DNA of 64,000 nt, from assembly GCA_044227925.1 (NCBI GenBank), contig JBGAVW010000016.1, forward strand, positions 21,083 through 85,082, in the 5' to 3' direction. Shown piece after piece: positions 63,905 to 64,000 of this stretch (its first letter is position 1; each line of letters starts with the position of its first letter). A program made the translations under genes and the position numbers. The notes below the pieces were generated by a model, which searched no databases, was not told the DNA's origin, and worked only from the letters and a program-made list of their open reading frames with translations. This stretch comes from JADJLQ01 sp044227925. GTDB lineage: Bacteria > Bacteroidota > Bacteroidia > Chitinophagales > Saprospiraceae.

Positions 63905-64000
63905 TATCTGTAATAATGTGACAAGAGCCTGCTTACACATTAATGATCCCATTGAAAATTCTATATTCATTTCGGCATCAATCTATTCTAAACATGGAAT

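Noticed and set aside
1..64000. tRNA or rRNA gene
   Set aside because: I scanned intergenic stretches for T-arm-like GGTTCGA...CC patterns and found none that fit a cloverleaf; small gaps between genes leave little room.

Overview
The window is a chromosomal segment of a Bacteroidota bacterium, probably close to Saprospiraceae. The evidence is four SusC/SusD outer-membrane pairs, a GldH gliding/type IX secretion (T9SS) lipoprotein, a PorE-like OmpA protein, a T9SS C-terminal sorting domain, TIGR02757/DUF2400, DUF4783 and DUF2795 genes, promoters of the Bacteroidota form TTG-N19-21-TAnnTTTG, and an AT-rich sequence without clear Shine-Dalgarno sites. I see no tRNA, rRNA or CRISPR array.

Layout. 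1-7.1 kb: end of rimP, then nusA-infB (transcription/translation core), a DUF2400 gene, a convergent DUF4783 gene and gpmI. 7.5-12.4 kb (minus strand): grpE-dnaJ-gldH, with a 4-nt dnaJ/gldH overlap, then a TlpA-like thioredoxin, a flippase-like membrane protein and rfbA. 13-18.9 kb: two small hypothetical genes, rlmD, the PorE-like protein, a TPR protein and a small secreted protein. 19.1-28 kb: an accessory locus with two tandem DUF4331 proteins (only the second carries a T9SS sorting domain), a TPR lipoprotein, a TonB receptor without a SusD partner, an ECF sigma factor with a hydrophobic C-terminal tail, and its RskA-like anti-sigma factor. 28.1-36.6 kb: housekeeping genes recG, guaB, a GH97 glycosidase, cmk, DUF2795, a guanine-deaminase-like gene and queA.

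36.6-64 kb is an outer-membrane uptake island. It has four SusC/SusD pairs, each led by a CarboxypepD_reg/TonB receptor. Small lipoproteins or secreted proteins follow them, and there are no hydrolases nearby. Between the first and second pairs lies an IS110-family transposase inside a 1.58-kb segment bounded by 106-bp near-identical direct repeats that contain a palindrome found elsewhere in the window. A HEPN-like gene fragment and a frameshifted gene remnant also sit in this region.

The most interesting candidates are the DUF4331 / TonB receptor / ECF sigma / anti-sigma locus, which I do not recognise as a described system, and the IS110 element. The long 3' non-coding end of that element is a candidate site for a bridge-type guide RNA, and it is embedded in REP-like repeats. 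All functional statements rest on reading motifs by eye; no database search was run.
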